Shown in pieces: positions 23,801 to 37,357 of a stretch of DNA of 64,000 nucleotides. A program made the position numbers and the translations under genes. How positions within the stretch are numbered: position 1 is the stretch's first letter; each line of letters opens with the position of its first letter. This stretch comes from Polytrichum commune (Eukaryota; Streptophyta; Polytrichopsida; Polytrichales; Polytrichaceae). The notes below the pieces were generated by a model. It was not told where the DNA came from. It worked only from the letters and a program-made list of their open reading frames with translations, and did no database searches. Where the stretch lies: the NCBI GenBank assembly GCA_950295325.1, contig OX485803.1, positions 10,354,001 through 10,418,000 of the forward strand. The letters are read 5' to 3'.

Positions 23801-26800
23801 CATCCTCATCACTGGTGTCAACAATTCCCAGGTACTAAAGTTTCTCAGGATCTCCAAATCAATATGGTATTCAGAAATTATGAAAGTCTTGCCAGCTTCA
23901 AACCAGCATTATCCTTGTCAGGCAGTGTTTAGTGGCAAGGCAGATTTCAAATTCATCATTTTATAGCTTTTCCAGGTTTGATTAGCTTTTCATCAAATTG
24001 AGAGTACGTAACTTAGTTCTGTAATTGAATTTCGAATTGAGACAAGTGCTACAGAGAAGGCCCCGTCCCTCTCCACCCACCGGTTCCTTGGAAGTTGGGT
24101 TGCAACCTTCTTGTAATCTCACTACTCTCCTAATGCTCACATTCTACCAGCTCATTTTTTAACTACCAAATACCCAAAGAGGTGGGTCAAACCTTAAAAT
24201 ACCTTCCAAGAGCCTATACACATGATGGTTGGTGGCCTTTCGGCCTTCGCAAGCCCAACTCATTCTGCTCCGTAGGGTTTGCATGGTAGGTCGCAAGAAA
24301 TGGAGTCTCTCAGATGGGACTCCATTTCTTGGTAGTCATAGTCATGACTGCCTGACCCAAAACCAACACTGAACCTAAAACCAATAGTACATCCTACAAT
24401 CAGAAAGGGCTGGGGCTGATTCCCTTTTGTTAAATATTGTCTATTATATAGGTGAATGTCCCGCTTGTAAGTGATGGGGCATTATGGTGCCATAAAATGC
24501 ATTATGTCGATTACATGTGGCATAATGCACTGTTGAAATGGAATTAGTCCATTTTTTAACGTTGGGCAGGCCCTACACCTCTGGGCTATTGTCCTCTACA
24601 GTAGGCACTTAATTCTAGGAATGCCCTCTCCTCGAGGCCCTACCCTATACAAATGTTGGGGGGCTTCAAATGTGGTATAGTGATACATAGATTAACTGTT
24701 GGTTTGAGCCCTGGGTATGCCTGCTTGAGATGGGAACGAGATTTGGGAACTTGCATGCAGTTGAAAATCATTGAAATTCTGAAGGTTGTATCGGGAAATC
24801 ATGTCTCAGACAGTCCTTGACTTCTACCAAGCTGCAACGGTGCGCAACGCATCTGGAAAGGCGACAAGCTTTGGAGCAATGATGAGGTTCTCCGGTGGCA
24901 CCACTGCCGTCTACTCGGGCATTGCCCCTCGGGTGTCCTCATTCTCCGCCAGGGGACCTGACCTAACCACAGGGTCATTTGTGACCACCCCCTCCACCCT
25001 CCCAGTGGCCGACGTGCTGAAGCCCAACGTTTTGGCCCCTGGAGAAGCCATTTGGTCTGCTTGGAGTGCCCTCTCAACCACTGACGTGGCATTATTCATT
25101 GGTGAGTTACACTCAACCCTGAGGCGGGCGGCAACTCTTCTTAAGTCCCCACTTGGAGGTCATCTTGCCAACACCAAAGTCTTGTTGGGTCAAGGTATTG
25201 TGTAGGGAAAAACAGAACAAAAAAACATTGGGGTGACAAATCCTCCGTTCGGAACAATTGTTTCTAAATCACTTCTAATTTTGAATCCTAAGGGTGATGA
25301 TTTGTTACTTCACAAAGACAAGGTTGTCCGATTATGTGCATTGACTTAGAAGTTTAGGTTTGCACTTTTAAACGTTGACATTTTATATTCAATTACAAGC
25401 AAGTTTATCTAAACAGAGGTATTTATTATCCATACCTCCAGGGTATTTGTTTTCTCTAGTAAGAAAATAAACATATAAATATTTTCTTACGATTATCGTC
25501 TTAAAGAAATCTTGTGATACAAAAAGCCTCTCCACATCAGCACGTATGCCTAGAAATGTTTTAGGAGCTCTAAACTAGGTTCTAAAAATGCACTGACCCT
25601 TGTTGGTGCCACGTGTAGCTTCCACCTCAGGACAATTTCATGGACTAGATAACCAACAAGAGGAGAGTGGATGAGTCATCCATCTACTCAACCTGGTCAT
25701 TAGTCATAACTGATCAACTCATGGACAGAATGTGGGAATTATGAATTATGTTGTACCTCCAAGGTTGAAAAATTGCGACAAGTTCTGGTAACCCTTCTGC
25801 TCTTGCACGAGTGATCGGCTATTGAGAACTCGTTAGTTCCTCGTGCGTCAAAGCCTATTTCCTCGTACTCACTCATTAGAAGGTAGATAGGCTGAACCGG
25901 ATGGAATCTTGATTTGTGCAGGTGAAATTTTTTGCATGATTAGTGGCACGAGTATGGCCACTCCCCACATCGCAGGGGTGGCGGCTCTCTTGAAGCAGAA
26001 CCACCGGGACTGGACCCCAGGGATGATTGCTTCAGCTCTCTATACCACTGCCATTCCATCGGATAGCCTTGGTAACACGTTGCTTGCATATGACAAAACG
26101 TATGATGCGTTTGGGAACACCTTGAGCACTTTCACACGGCCTGGGAACTCGTTCGACTTTGGTTCCGGATTTGTCAACGCCTACGCAGCACTCGACCCCG
26201 GCCTCATCTTCAACACAAGTGAGTATACTTAGCTTCTTGAGCATTCTATATATTTGCCCTGGGCTTGTTTCGGTTTTCTTTCCCCAATTGTCACTTGATC
26301 GGACCTTGAGTACCCCGTTCGTTTGCGCTGCCTACCGTGAGTGTTTAAATTTCATCGTCCTTGTAAAGAACTTGCTAGAATTTTATAGTGTAGTTGGAGG
26401 GGGCATGGTCTCTGGTGCACACTATATCTCAGCAAATCCTAGGAGGCTTTCGACACAGAGAGAGAGGAACATTGGTGCGGGAACAGTGATGTCAAATGGG
26501 TTTGCTCACCAACAACCAGTCAACTAGAAGCCCTTGCTCGAGTTTAGGGTATTAGAGTTATTTGTGAAGTCCTGGCATCAAACTCCTGTTGAGTTGGCTA
26601 AAACCTCGAGTTTGAGAGCTATGCATACTAAAGTCACCAGATTTTCCTTAATGCTTGAATTGCCACACTCAAAGAGGGGTGTCGGGCATTTGAAAATCGG
26701 CTCTCTACCTTGTCCTACTAAGATGGGGTGGGCCAATCTAGGATTTAGGGTGGTGGATTCCATGGGCATACTCTATTTCAGATCCTAAAGTTTTCGAAAT

Positions 26801-27436
26801 GGCAAGCGGAGGTATAAAGAGTTTCCACCCAACTTTTGAAATAGGCTTTGACGCACGAGGAACTAACGAGCTCTCGATAGAAAGTTCACTCAAAGACTGG
26901 TAAAACCCATGGTTTCGTCCGTTTTTTAGGGGCTTTATGAATAACTCCATTGCCGACCTTTCAATAGGTGGACCCAAAAACTGAATTAAATATTGCTTTT
27001 CCTGTATGATTTCGCAGCATACGATGACTACATCAAGTTCATGTGTGCGACCGGGTTGATCACTCCATCCAACGTGACCGCATACACGACCGCCACATGC
27101 CCGGTCTCACCGGGGTTAACAACGGACCTAAATTTGCCGTCCATCACGGTCGGGCACCTTTCAGGCACCCTCGTAGTTCTGCGAACCGTCACAAATGTTG
27201 GAGCCCTTGAAATGTACACTGTGGGCGTCTCACAACCCGCGGGTGTGAATGTGACGGTGAACCCGGTGGCGTTCAATATTGCCCCGGGTATGACCCAACT
27301 CGTGACAGTCACCCTAAAGGCTCTCGGGAATTCCGCTCTCGTAAACCAGACGAGCTATGGGAGGATCTTCATGACGGGGAGCCTCGGCCACAGGGTGCAA
27401 GTGCCCGTGCAAGTGGTCTACACAAGCATAGTATAG
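17814..27436 (+). CDS. Subtilisin-like serine protease, SBT2-type, ten exons
   Basis: A secreted serine endopeptidase (MEROPS S8). Exons: 17814-17980, 19005-19164, 20618-21012, 21653-21748, 21928-22000, 22524-22809, 23512-23831, 24810-25101, 25922-26218, 27018-27436. All introns are GT...AG and every junction keeps the frame, giving 834 residues, normal for SBT2. Residues 1-45 hold a signal peptide (LATVVLLASLQIANGVA); about 48-120 form the I9 prodomain (DGFAVKMSSDQ). Catalytic Asp165 (GIVDTGIYPNHPSF), His239 (GAGHGTHCAG), oxyanion Asn346 (QAAGNKGPG) and Ser607 (SGTSMATPHIAG) are all present. A PA domain falls near 395-520 and a fibronectin-III-like C-terminus near 725-834 (RTVTNVG). The start is the ATG giving a clean signal peptide; an in-frame ATG at 17865 is an alternative. 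Exon 9 is flanked by an inverted repeat. Confidence 0.95.
25817..26880. repeat. Inverted repeat in introns 8 and 9 flanking subtilase exon 9
   Basis: The left arm at 25817-25861 and the right arm at 26838-26880 are reverse complements with only a few differences; the core is CTTTGACGCACGAGGAACTA in the right arm. Similarity fades outside the arms. The arms could pair in the pre-mRNA across the exon that carries the catalytic serine. Confidence 0.8.
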
Positions 27437-27704
27437 AGGGAGGTTAAACAGAATTTTGAATTATCATTCTTTCACGCAAGAATTGCTGAAATTCCTTGTA
27501 TCATTATGATCGTGAGCGTCCATTGTTGAGTGTGGTGGCCTCCTTCTAGGCTGCGTGCAGGAGGAATTAGCCCCGTGTTGATGGAATGGCTGATGTTGTC
27601 CACTTTGTAAGGTGAGTGGGAGGTGAGTTTTGTACTAGGTGCTGATCATGTTGAAAAATGTACCACAAATGTCAATGTTTGGATAGGTCGTGACGACCAC
27701 CTAG

Positions 27705-28110
27705 AAGACGGTGTTTGTGAACCAGATGAGCTTTGGGAGGATATTTCCACATGACGGGAGACTCGGACACAGGATGCAAGTGCCTGTGCGAGTCTACAAC
27801 AGTATCTAGTAAAGAGGGAATTTACATTTTTCTCGATCATTCTTTCGCACAAGTTTGGAAACATTCTTTGTAACATTATGATCATGAGCGTTCTTTGTAG
27901 CATTTGTATCATTGTGATCATGATTATCATTAAAGGGATCTACAAAAGTCTGAATCATTCTTTTGACATGTACAGTTTGAATTTTTTTCAGTATCACCAT
28001 CATGAGTGTCCATTCTCGAGTATGGTCTCAATGGGGTACGTGAGAGGAGAAAGCCTTACGTTTTCCGCATTGTAAGGTGAGTTTAGTAGGTGCCGATCAA
28101 GTCATGAGGA
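27705..28110 (+). pseudogene. Degenerate tandem copy of the subtilase 3' end
   Basis: 27715-27840 matches the end of exon 10 plus the following untranslated sequence (27339-27470). Shared phrases include AACCAGATGAGCTTTGGGAG, GACTCGGACACAGGATGCAA and CAGTATCTAGTAAAGAGGG. The match continues through TTGTAACATTATGATCATGA and GTAAGGTGAG up to about 28110, paralleling 27490-27650. The offset is about 370 bases. It contains only the last 40 or so codons and has no upstream coding part, so it is a non-functional duplicate and not an extra exon. Confidence 0.82.
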
Positions 28111-30157
28111 ATCATTTGTCAGAATAGTGATAGCTTGGGCAAGAGCCAAACAAATTGTGCTTCCAGGGCAACTCGTACAGAATGGCAAAGTTGAGTTCCA
28201 ATTTTAAAGGTTTGGCAAAGAATACACTTCTGATTCCAAAGTCTTCGTCTCCCTTGTGCTCTTTGCGTTTCAGCTTGAGTTACATAAAGACAAGTTCCTA
28301 AGCCCTCAAAAGTGACGGGGGATTTTCTTCCATGATTATTATAATACTCACCATGCGAATTGTGTAGCCTTACCACTTGTTTTAAAGATTAGATGCTTAT
28401 GAAATATATGCATTTGGATTTAACATCTACCACCATAGAAGATCATAAAACCATACATTGGAAAAGAACTAGTGGTAAGACCACGTGATCCTTGCAATGA
28501 ATTTTATAGTTGCTTCTATAATAAATTGTATGTCTTTTAGCGCCAATGTGAATTGCTGCATATTTAAGATAAGTATACCTACAACCGAAAGAATAAGCGC
28601 TAAGCATATTTTTATAATAATAATTATTAAAATTATATAATTTCTTCTTCGTAAGAACAAAAGGATTCCAATGCCTTAATGAATGCATTCTTTGGGCAAC
28701 ATAGGCAAAAAAGTTATAAAAAAGTTATAGTTTCAGTTGTAGACGACCTAAAACCAACACATACCAAATTTGGAAAAATGTTAATCTTGTAATCAATATG
28801 TATGTATTGTACAAGATTTCTAGTTGTTGATTTTAAGTCAGGTGTTGAAATGGGTATACTTACCTTAAATGGTACTCAAATGTTTGTGCCTGTAGTTGCA
28901 GTAATGGATATTGAGGCATAATAATATGAAACACAACATATGCACTGACAAGTAATAAAGTGCTACATGGCTCAACAAAGTTTGGCCTAGGTCTTGAAAG
29001 TATTTTTTGCACTATTGTACGAATCACAGAGCCCTGGATTCAAAAGAGCAATCTCATTTTTGGATAAGAAGTGCAACATCAGAATCTAAATGTTAAATGG
29101 AAAGTAGTGATCGAAAGACGAGGAAAGAACTCGATGCCTAAATAGTTATCCACAATATCAAATAAGGCTAACCAGACCAAGGCACAATAGGATGCCATCT
29201 GTGTATGTGATTGCATTTGAAGGTAATTTATTGTTCATGACAAGAAGCCTTTGCTTAGCCCAGTAGTTCATGTGTTAGGTCAGTCTGGTCATCGTAAATA
29301 TTCATGCAGAGATTTCCAACTCTTAGATTGCAAAAGGGCTTCAAATTATAGGTCACCCACATCAAGTACGTAGCATGCTCCAAATTGATGTATGTGAAAC
29401 TGTCAAGCTTTCTAGAGTCAACTTTTGAGTTTTTAGGGAATTTATCGAGGGCCTTTACACACCACCAAAAGTCTTCCTATCTTGTGGCAAATAAAGAGAA
29501 GTTTCATTGGTTCTTGGATGCAACCATCTATCACAGGAGAGGAAAGCCATGGACGTTGGCAAAGACGAGTCATACACATGTTTTGGGTCGGGTTTAGGTT
29601 CGGAATTCTATGTGGTACACAATGTGTTGACATAGCCAGAAGAATGAGACAACCAAGCACATCCGGTCACCATAGTACAGAAGACATTGATTTTGGCAAC
29701 CAGTTCATGCCGCAAAGGATGTCACTTTGTGGACGTGCTTGGCCCAAAACTTCCCCTCATCTTTCTGTCACATGAAAAAGGCCCCCAGTTTTTGAAGGGA
29801 TGCCATTTCGGAATAACACAAGCACTCATGTACATTTTACCCCAGATAAAGGGAAAAAAAAGGAAGCACTGTAAACGGTGCTGCATCATATTGTACATTG
29901 CACGATTTGAACGTGGGAGCAACAACTGTGGTGAAAAAGACTCCCATATCTTTTCCCTATGTACCCGTTCAATTGCTCCTAAGTACAAAACTATGCACTG
30001 GTCACTATAATCTTTGCCTACATTGGTAACACTTGCCTGTGTTATATGACCTTTGGATTTGCACAAGAATCGTAATGTACAGTCATATATGTATAAATCT
30101 AAATAATGAGAGGGTTGTTCCAACCCTTTTAATAAATCTAGCACGAGTTTTTCAAGG
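28111..30157. other. Intergenic region between the convergent protease and peroxidase genes
   Basis: No gene, clear repeat or RNA found. It is AT-rich around 28590-28650. Both neighbouring genes end into it, so their 3' untranslated regions and polyadenylation sites should lie near its two edges. Confidence 0.5.
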
Positions 30158-32721
<2,564 letters not shown>

Positions 32722-33994
32722 TGACAAATAATATTCAAGGAGCAGCAACGTCCACAGACTCTGCAAAATTCTCCTCGACCCAGAGAATCGATCCTTCCTT
32801 GGACTCTGGATCAGTTGATGAGGATCTGGAGCTCTAGTACCTCAAATGATATAATAATACTATGCCAGCATCATCTTCCACATCTCCACATTCTTGGGTC
32901 ACTGTGTTTTAATATCCCGCAGAACACTTGCCCTCCCTTCATCCAGCAAGAGTTTCTCTATTCAACTCAAGTCTCAAGATTGTGCCAAGACATGCAGGAG
33001 GAAAACTAGATCTCGCCGATCGAAATGGTCGTATATCGAAGGGTATACTGACCTGCAGCAAGTTGGGATTACATTGATCTCTCATGCCAATTGGGGATAT
33101 CTATTTGGGATGGAAGAGAGCTGTGAGCAGGGAATGAGGAATTGACTTGCACACGTGGGTGATGACCCAGCTCCTGGGTATGGCGGATGTGAGAGAGGAA
33201 TGGCGATCATGATCATCTTTTGGGTTTGAATATGTCAGCAATCCATGCCAAGGGTAGCTTGGGGGGAGGGGAGCTGGGGAGAGAGAGTAGCAGTACAGGT
33301 AATTCTACGGCAAAGGGTGACGGAAGCGACACTGGTAGCAGGGAAAGAGCAGGCCACGCCATAGCTTGGGCCCCCCAATTATTGGGTTGGCTTTAATCTC
33401 TTTCAGCCTCGGCCACCATGCACGCAAACTACTCGGTCATCTTTTGCAAACCTCCAACTTTCTGTTGGCGATAATTGATCAGATTCCATGGAGGGTCCAC
33501 CATGCATCCATCCGGCTGGAGCCGCCAGCAACCCGGCCAGTGTCTAGAAGTCTCCGAGGAATTAAAGAAGCAGCTTGCATCTTAATGGAATGGGCGGGGA
33601 TGATATACACGCCAATCGATCTTCCATCGGATTTTAGAAACTGTGAGACCTAACGCAGGCCACCAACTTCCCACTCCATTCCTAGTCAGCGTGACCTGGA
33701 CCAACTTCATTTCATACATCGGTCCATATACGGACCATGTATATACATATATCATCATCTGCCATCGTTCTTGCAGTGATCACTGATAGAATCGAAGTAG
33801 AGATGTGCAATGTGCACAAGGTAATCTGTACTGAGAAAACAGATGGATTAAACACACATATTAGTAATCTCCTACTGAGATGAATCAATTTGCATGAACG
33901 GAAACATCAATTTGCAGTATGCTGACCTAATTCTACTTACAACTGTAGGATGATAAGAAACAGTAGAATACAGCACAATCGGGAGTACTAGTGT
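32722..33994. other. Upstream region of the peroxidase gene
   Basis: Presumed promoter side of the - strand peroxidase. A TATA-like ATTATTATATCA (as read on the - strand) lies at about 32843-32856, about 125 bases before the ATG. No other gene is convincing; open frames here are short and carry no motif. Confidence 0.4.
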
Positions 33995-34190
33995 ACCCAG
34001 TTAAGGAAATCAAGAAACTTGCACTTCCGATAACCATAACTAAATCAGGGGAGGTCCGATTTTCAATCCGATCCTGGGAAAAGTTTCGTCATAAGTTTGC
34101 TAATGCAACACGAGTTTTGTTGTGTAAATCTTATCGGTAGAAGTTGGAGAACATGTAAAAACAACCCAAGTAACGCCCACATACGTTATG
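33995..34190 (+). mobile_element. LTR-like remnant (copy B, first piece)
   Basis: Matches 15700-15890 of copy A: CGATAACCATAACTAAATCA, then TTCGTCATAAGTTTGCTAAT, GTTGGAGAACA and CGCCCACATACGTTA. The continuation of copy A is found only from 35812 onward, so about 1.6 kb separates the two pieces. Broken and old; no coding part was seen. Confidence 0.5.
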
Positions 34191-34433
34191 TATTTACCCA
34201 GTGCCGAATCTTTGAAGAGCATTTCCAAGCTGCAGGGCCTCGCATTATACGCATAGTACTACCTGCAGACCTGACAGCAGCTGGCCGCCGTCGCGGTTGC
34301 AAAATGCCAAACAGGATAGATCATCCAAGTCAATGAACATGAACGAGGTCAATGCCACGTGGAGTTCTCCTGGCTTTGGCCTGCAGGCACCTGGCCTGGC
34401 TTGACAGGCACCTGGCCCCAGATGGACAACTTC

Positions 34434-34660
34434 AATGTCCGGGAAGAATTTTGGACATAATCGGTCAAGATCCGAGTGTTCCCAAGTCCAACCGGTCACA
34501 TGCTGTGATCTTCCTGTTTTTCTTTGTTAACGTGGGGTATATTCAATGCATTCCTCTGAAATGGTGGGTAACTTTCCTGAAGTCTTGAACTTCAACCAGT
34601 CATTTCTCAAACCCAACCGGTTCATATGTAACTAGCAGTCGGCTCTCCTCGTTCATTGGG
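34434..34660 (+). repeat. Dispersed ~230-bp repeat, copy 1
   Basis: Shares the family's phrases: TGTCCGGGAAGAATTTTGGA, CCCAAGTCCAACCGGTCACA, GGGGTATATTCAATGCATTC, AACCGGTTCATATGTAACTA and GTCGGCTCTCC. Five other copies in this window lie in the same orientation. The class is unknown and no terminal inverted repeat is obvious. Confidence 0.75.
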
Positions 34661-35334
34661 CAACTTTCGTTTTTAACTTATCAGTGAACGTCGTCTTGTG
34701 GATGACCTCGGTTGAAGCTCAAGACGTCGAAGCAAGTAAGGTATGTGGCGCTATGAACGGGAGATCCCGACCACTAGAGTAGAGGCACCCATAATTGATC
34801 ACTGAAGAAAATTTGTGTCAAATTTAGAGAAGTTTAAGATGGTGTAATTTTTTCTTATGTAGGAAGATAGAAATCAAGAGGATTGCCAAAAAATAGTAAT
34901 TTCATTCTTAAATTGAAATTACTATGAATTTTGGAAGCCAAAAGTTGGTTCGAATATATTATTAATGTCTAGAGTTTGCCATAACCGCTCATTCCTCCTC
35001 ACTTTAGCACTCAAAGCTAGGACATGTGTCATGTCATTATTGATTCCAGCGTGATCGAAATACAATCCCAAACTAATTGAAATTCCAGTACCCTATACAT
35101 TGCCGATGGGACCTTAATCGGGAATAGGTGCCTCTATTATAGTTGCAGATGAGCTAGTTGAGTTTGAGAAATAATCAGTTCAAGTCCAAGACTTTTTAGG
35201 CCAAAAGCCAATCGTTTCAGAGTAATCTATTACCTCGAATTAAAACCGAAAGATATCAACATATAACCAGTTGGACTTCAAACACTTGCTACCTTAGTCC
35301 TTGACCAAGTTTGCTCAAAATCTCCCGACACACC
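34661..35334. other. Unassigned sequence inside split LTR-like copy B
   Basis: No gene seen. It lies in the 1.6 kb between the two halves of the LTR-like copy B, together with several other repeats, and so is probably part of later insertions. Confidence 0.35.
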
Positions 35335-35500
35335 AATGTGGTAGTCTTATTGTGGGCACTTCCAACTCCATAGATATGTAAATTTTGGCCATTGGATTGG
35401 ATTGGGGATTCTCTCATCAAACCATCCAGGAAGCAATTGCGAATGATGAAGATTGTCGATTCAAGTTTTTGAATCGGAATCAGGGTTGTCTATTGTGTCG
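35335..35500 (+). repeat. Dispersed repeat, second copy at 61285-61440
   Basis: Starts TATTGTGGGCACTTCC and continues with GGCCATTGGAT, then AATGATGAAGATTGTCGATTC and GAATCGGAATCA. The same order appears at 61285-61440 with substitutions. The class is unknown; the style resembles untranslated parts of plant LTRs. Confidence 0.55.
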
Positions 35501-35516
35501 TGACGGAGGCTAATCT

Positions 35517-35566
35517 CGGCATAATGTCGTGCCGTCACGACACGTATCTGTCACGACATTATGCCG
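35517..35566. repeat. Perfect 15-bp inverted repeat with 20-base loop
   Basis: The left arm CGGCATAATGTCGTG (35517-35531) and the right arm CACGACATTATGCCG (35552-35566) are exact reverse complements. The loop and upstream flank also carry GTCGTGACGG / CCGTCACGAC. It may be the core of a small foldback element. Confidence 0.85.
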
Positions 35567-35710
35567 GGTGCTGTCTTTATCTTGACGGACTTGAATTTTA
35601 CCGAATACTGTGTGTAATTACATTACCCCATTTCGGACACGTAGGATGTAAGATGTCCACGTGTGATGACATGTCAGCAAAGTAGAGGTAAAGTGGGGAA
35701 AAAATTACTA

Positions 35711-35800
35711 GCCCCCGTCCGCCCCCGTTCCCGCCCCTGTTCCGCCCCGTTCCCGCCCCGTTCCCACCCTACCCCGTTCCCCCCCCCCCCCCCCCGACCC
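35711..35800. repeat. C-rich low-complexity tract, CCCGTTCCCGCC-like units
   Basis: Irregular repeats of CCCCGTTCCCGCCCC end in a homopolymer of about 17 C (35779-35795). The - strand has repeated G runs, which could form G-quadruplexes. It stands out sharply from the AT-rich surroundings. Confidence 0.85.
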
Positions 35801-35811
35801 TGCCGTTACAT

Positions 35812-36215
35812 AGGTAAGGTCCAAGGCATTTATAGTTGATCAAGTCCATTCAACCGCTCACTAGGGTCACACAATGCCAACATGACCGAGATCTATAATG
35901 TTTAGGCGAACGAAGTTAAGATTTATGTGGTGGCGGCTTGTGATTGATTACCTCATAAGAATTTTGACAATTATTGTAGCCAAGCATTAGCATTTAGATG
36001 AACGGTTATGGATTAACCTATAGATCGACTATGAGATATCCTAACTTCACCGCTTCGACATTTGTAACAATTTTCATATTCATGAATAAAATCATTTTTT
36101 TTTGCATTCTCTTTAGAATTTCTTTCTGTTTGCAAGAAAAACAATTCCCTGCTATTACTCTTCTCAACAGATGCAAAATCTCTTATTTTATTGGTTGTAG
36201 ATGCCTCAACCTTAA
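35812..36215 (+). mobile_element. LTR-like remnant (copy B, second piece)
   Basis: Parallels 15897-16365 of copy A. Shared phrases include AACCGCTCACTAGGGTCACA, GTAGCCAAGCATTAGCATTT (identical), AGATGAACGGTTATGGATTA and, at the end, ACAGATGCAAAATCTC. Truncated and without coding sequence. Together with 33995-34190 it represents one older copy that has been separated. Confidence 0.55.
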
Positions 36216-36569
36216 TGTAGACAAACACGTGGATAGTTGGAGGTCACTAGGGCCCAATTCCCTCAGCGCTCTCCACTTGCAGGTGGTGAATCAGACAGTG
36301 TATGCAGAAGTGACTGCACTGACAAATTATCCAAAACTATGATATTTTTCACCGATTTTCAAACTATAAAGTGAGGACGGTCACAACCCATGCTTTAAAA
36401 TGTGATACACTCAAATTCATAAACTTCCTCCAAAGCGAGATTTAAATACCTACAGTGTGGATGATGACCATTGCTTTTGAAGATATCTAACTAATTAGTT
36501 CCAAATATGATAACATTTCCTAATTCAATCATAAATGATACAAATGCATTTTCAAGGGGTGTACTCATT
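36216..36569. other. Unassigned AT-rich sequence
   Basis: Nothing recognisable between the LTR-like remnant and the inverted-repeat element that follows. Confidence 0.4.
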
Positions 36570-36571
36570 CA

Positions 36572-36828
36572 TCACTATATTCGTTAATTTGGGACTTTTT
36601 CGGCATTTTGAGACAGTTACAAATATAAGAACATGGATAAAATCACACAGAGTTTGGAGAATGTTGTAAGATGCAAATACTTTGAAGCGGGTGTTCATAT
36701 CAAGAACCCAATTAAGAACTCATATCAAGATGGTTTAGGTAGGACGACCCAAACATTAGACGATGTTGTTGTGATTCATATATTAATTTGAGACAAGAGA
36801 AAGTCTCAAATTAATGAATATAGTGATT
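36572..36828. repeat. Putative short inverted-repeat element (MITE-like)
   Basis: The left end reads ATCACTATATTCGTTAATTTGGGAC and the right end, on the other strand, ATCACTATATTCATTAATTTGAGAC, so the termini are inverted repeats of about 25 bp with two mismatches. Inside, near the right end, ATTAATTTGAGAC and its complement form a second hairpin (36782-36815). No target duplication could be confirmed. Confidence 0.55.
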
Positions 36829-37345
36829 TGTTAAAAGTATGGATCCACGTGGGTGCACAAAACAGGTATTAATTGTGCTTAGGGGTCACAAAGTATACAT
36901 AAGGTACATGAATTATTTATTCTAGCTTTGTAATATACTAGGCATATTATTCACATAATCTTAGTTATATATTTACCTTTAGGCTCATAGTTATTTATAA
37001 TGAAATGGGTAATCCACAAGAGGTCCAAATGAATATTTCATCCAATATGTGAACCACATTCATTGATGAAATTTAAGGTTTGGGACAAGAGGGGGACACC
37101 ACTCTTTGGAAACCCTAAAGATTTCTTATTGTGGAGCTTGCAAGTGGAGTGAGGGTGGAGCTCGTAGGTGGCTTTTCTTCTCTTTTTCTTGTGGTTGCTT
37201 TTTGTTCCGGTAATGAGATTGTTGCTGCAAATTGTGGTGTTTTGGGGCCACTGTAGTGTCAACATTTGGATGATGGTTTGTGTGCCCATCTTCATCTTCA
37301 ATATCAATAGTTGTCGGCCACTACTTTACCTCTGCTTATGCATTA
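36829..37345. other. Unassigned sequence upstream of LINE fragment
   Basis: No gene found. It ends at the 12-bp sequence that is duplicated on both sides of the LINE fragment. Confidence 0.4.
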
Positions 37346-37357
37346 TTACTTACATTG

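Noticed and set aside
27646-28003. Open frames of 65-94 codons on the - strand after the protease gene
   Set aside because: They overlap the degenerate copy of the protease 3' end, are rich in simple-sequence residues (Met, Ile, Asn, His), and carry no motif.
29385-30010. Short overlapping open frames between the two host genes
   Set aside because: They occur in several frames on both strands with no domain, splice logic or composition shift.
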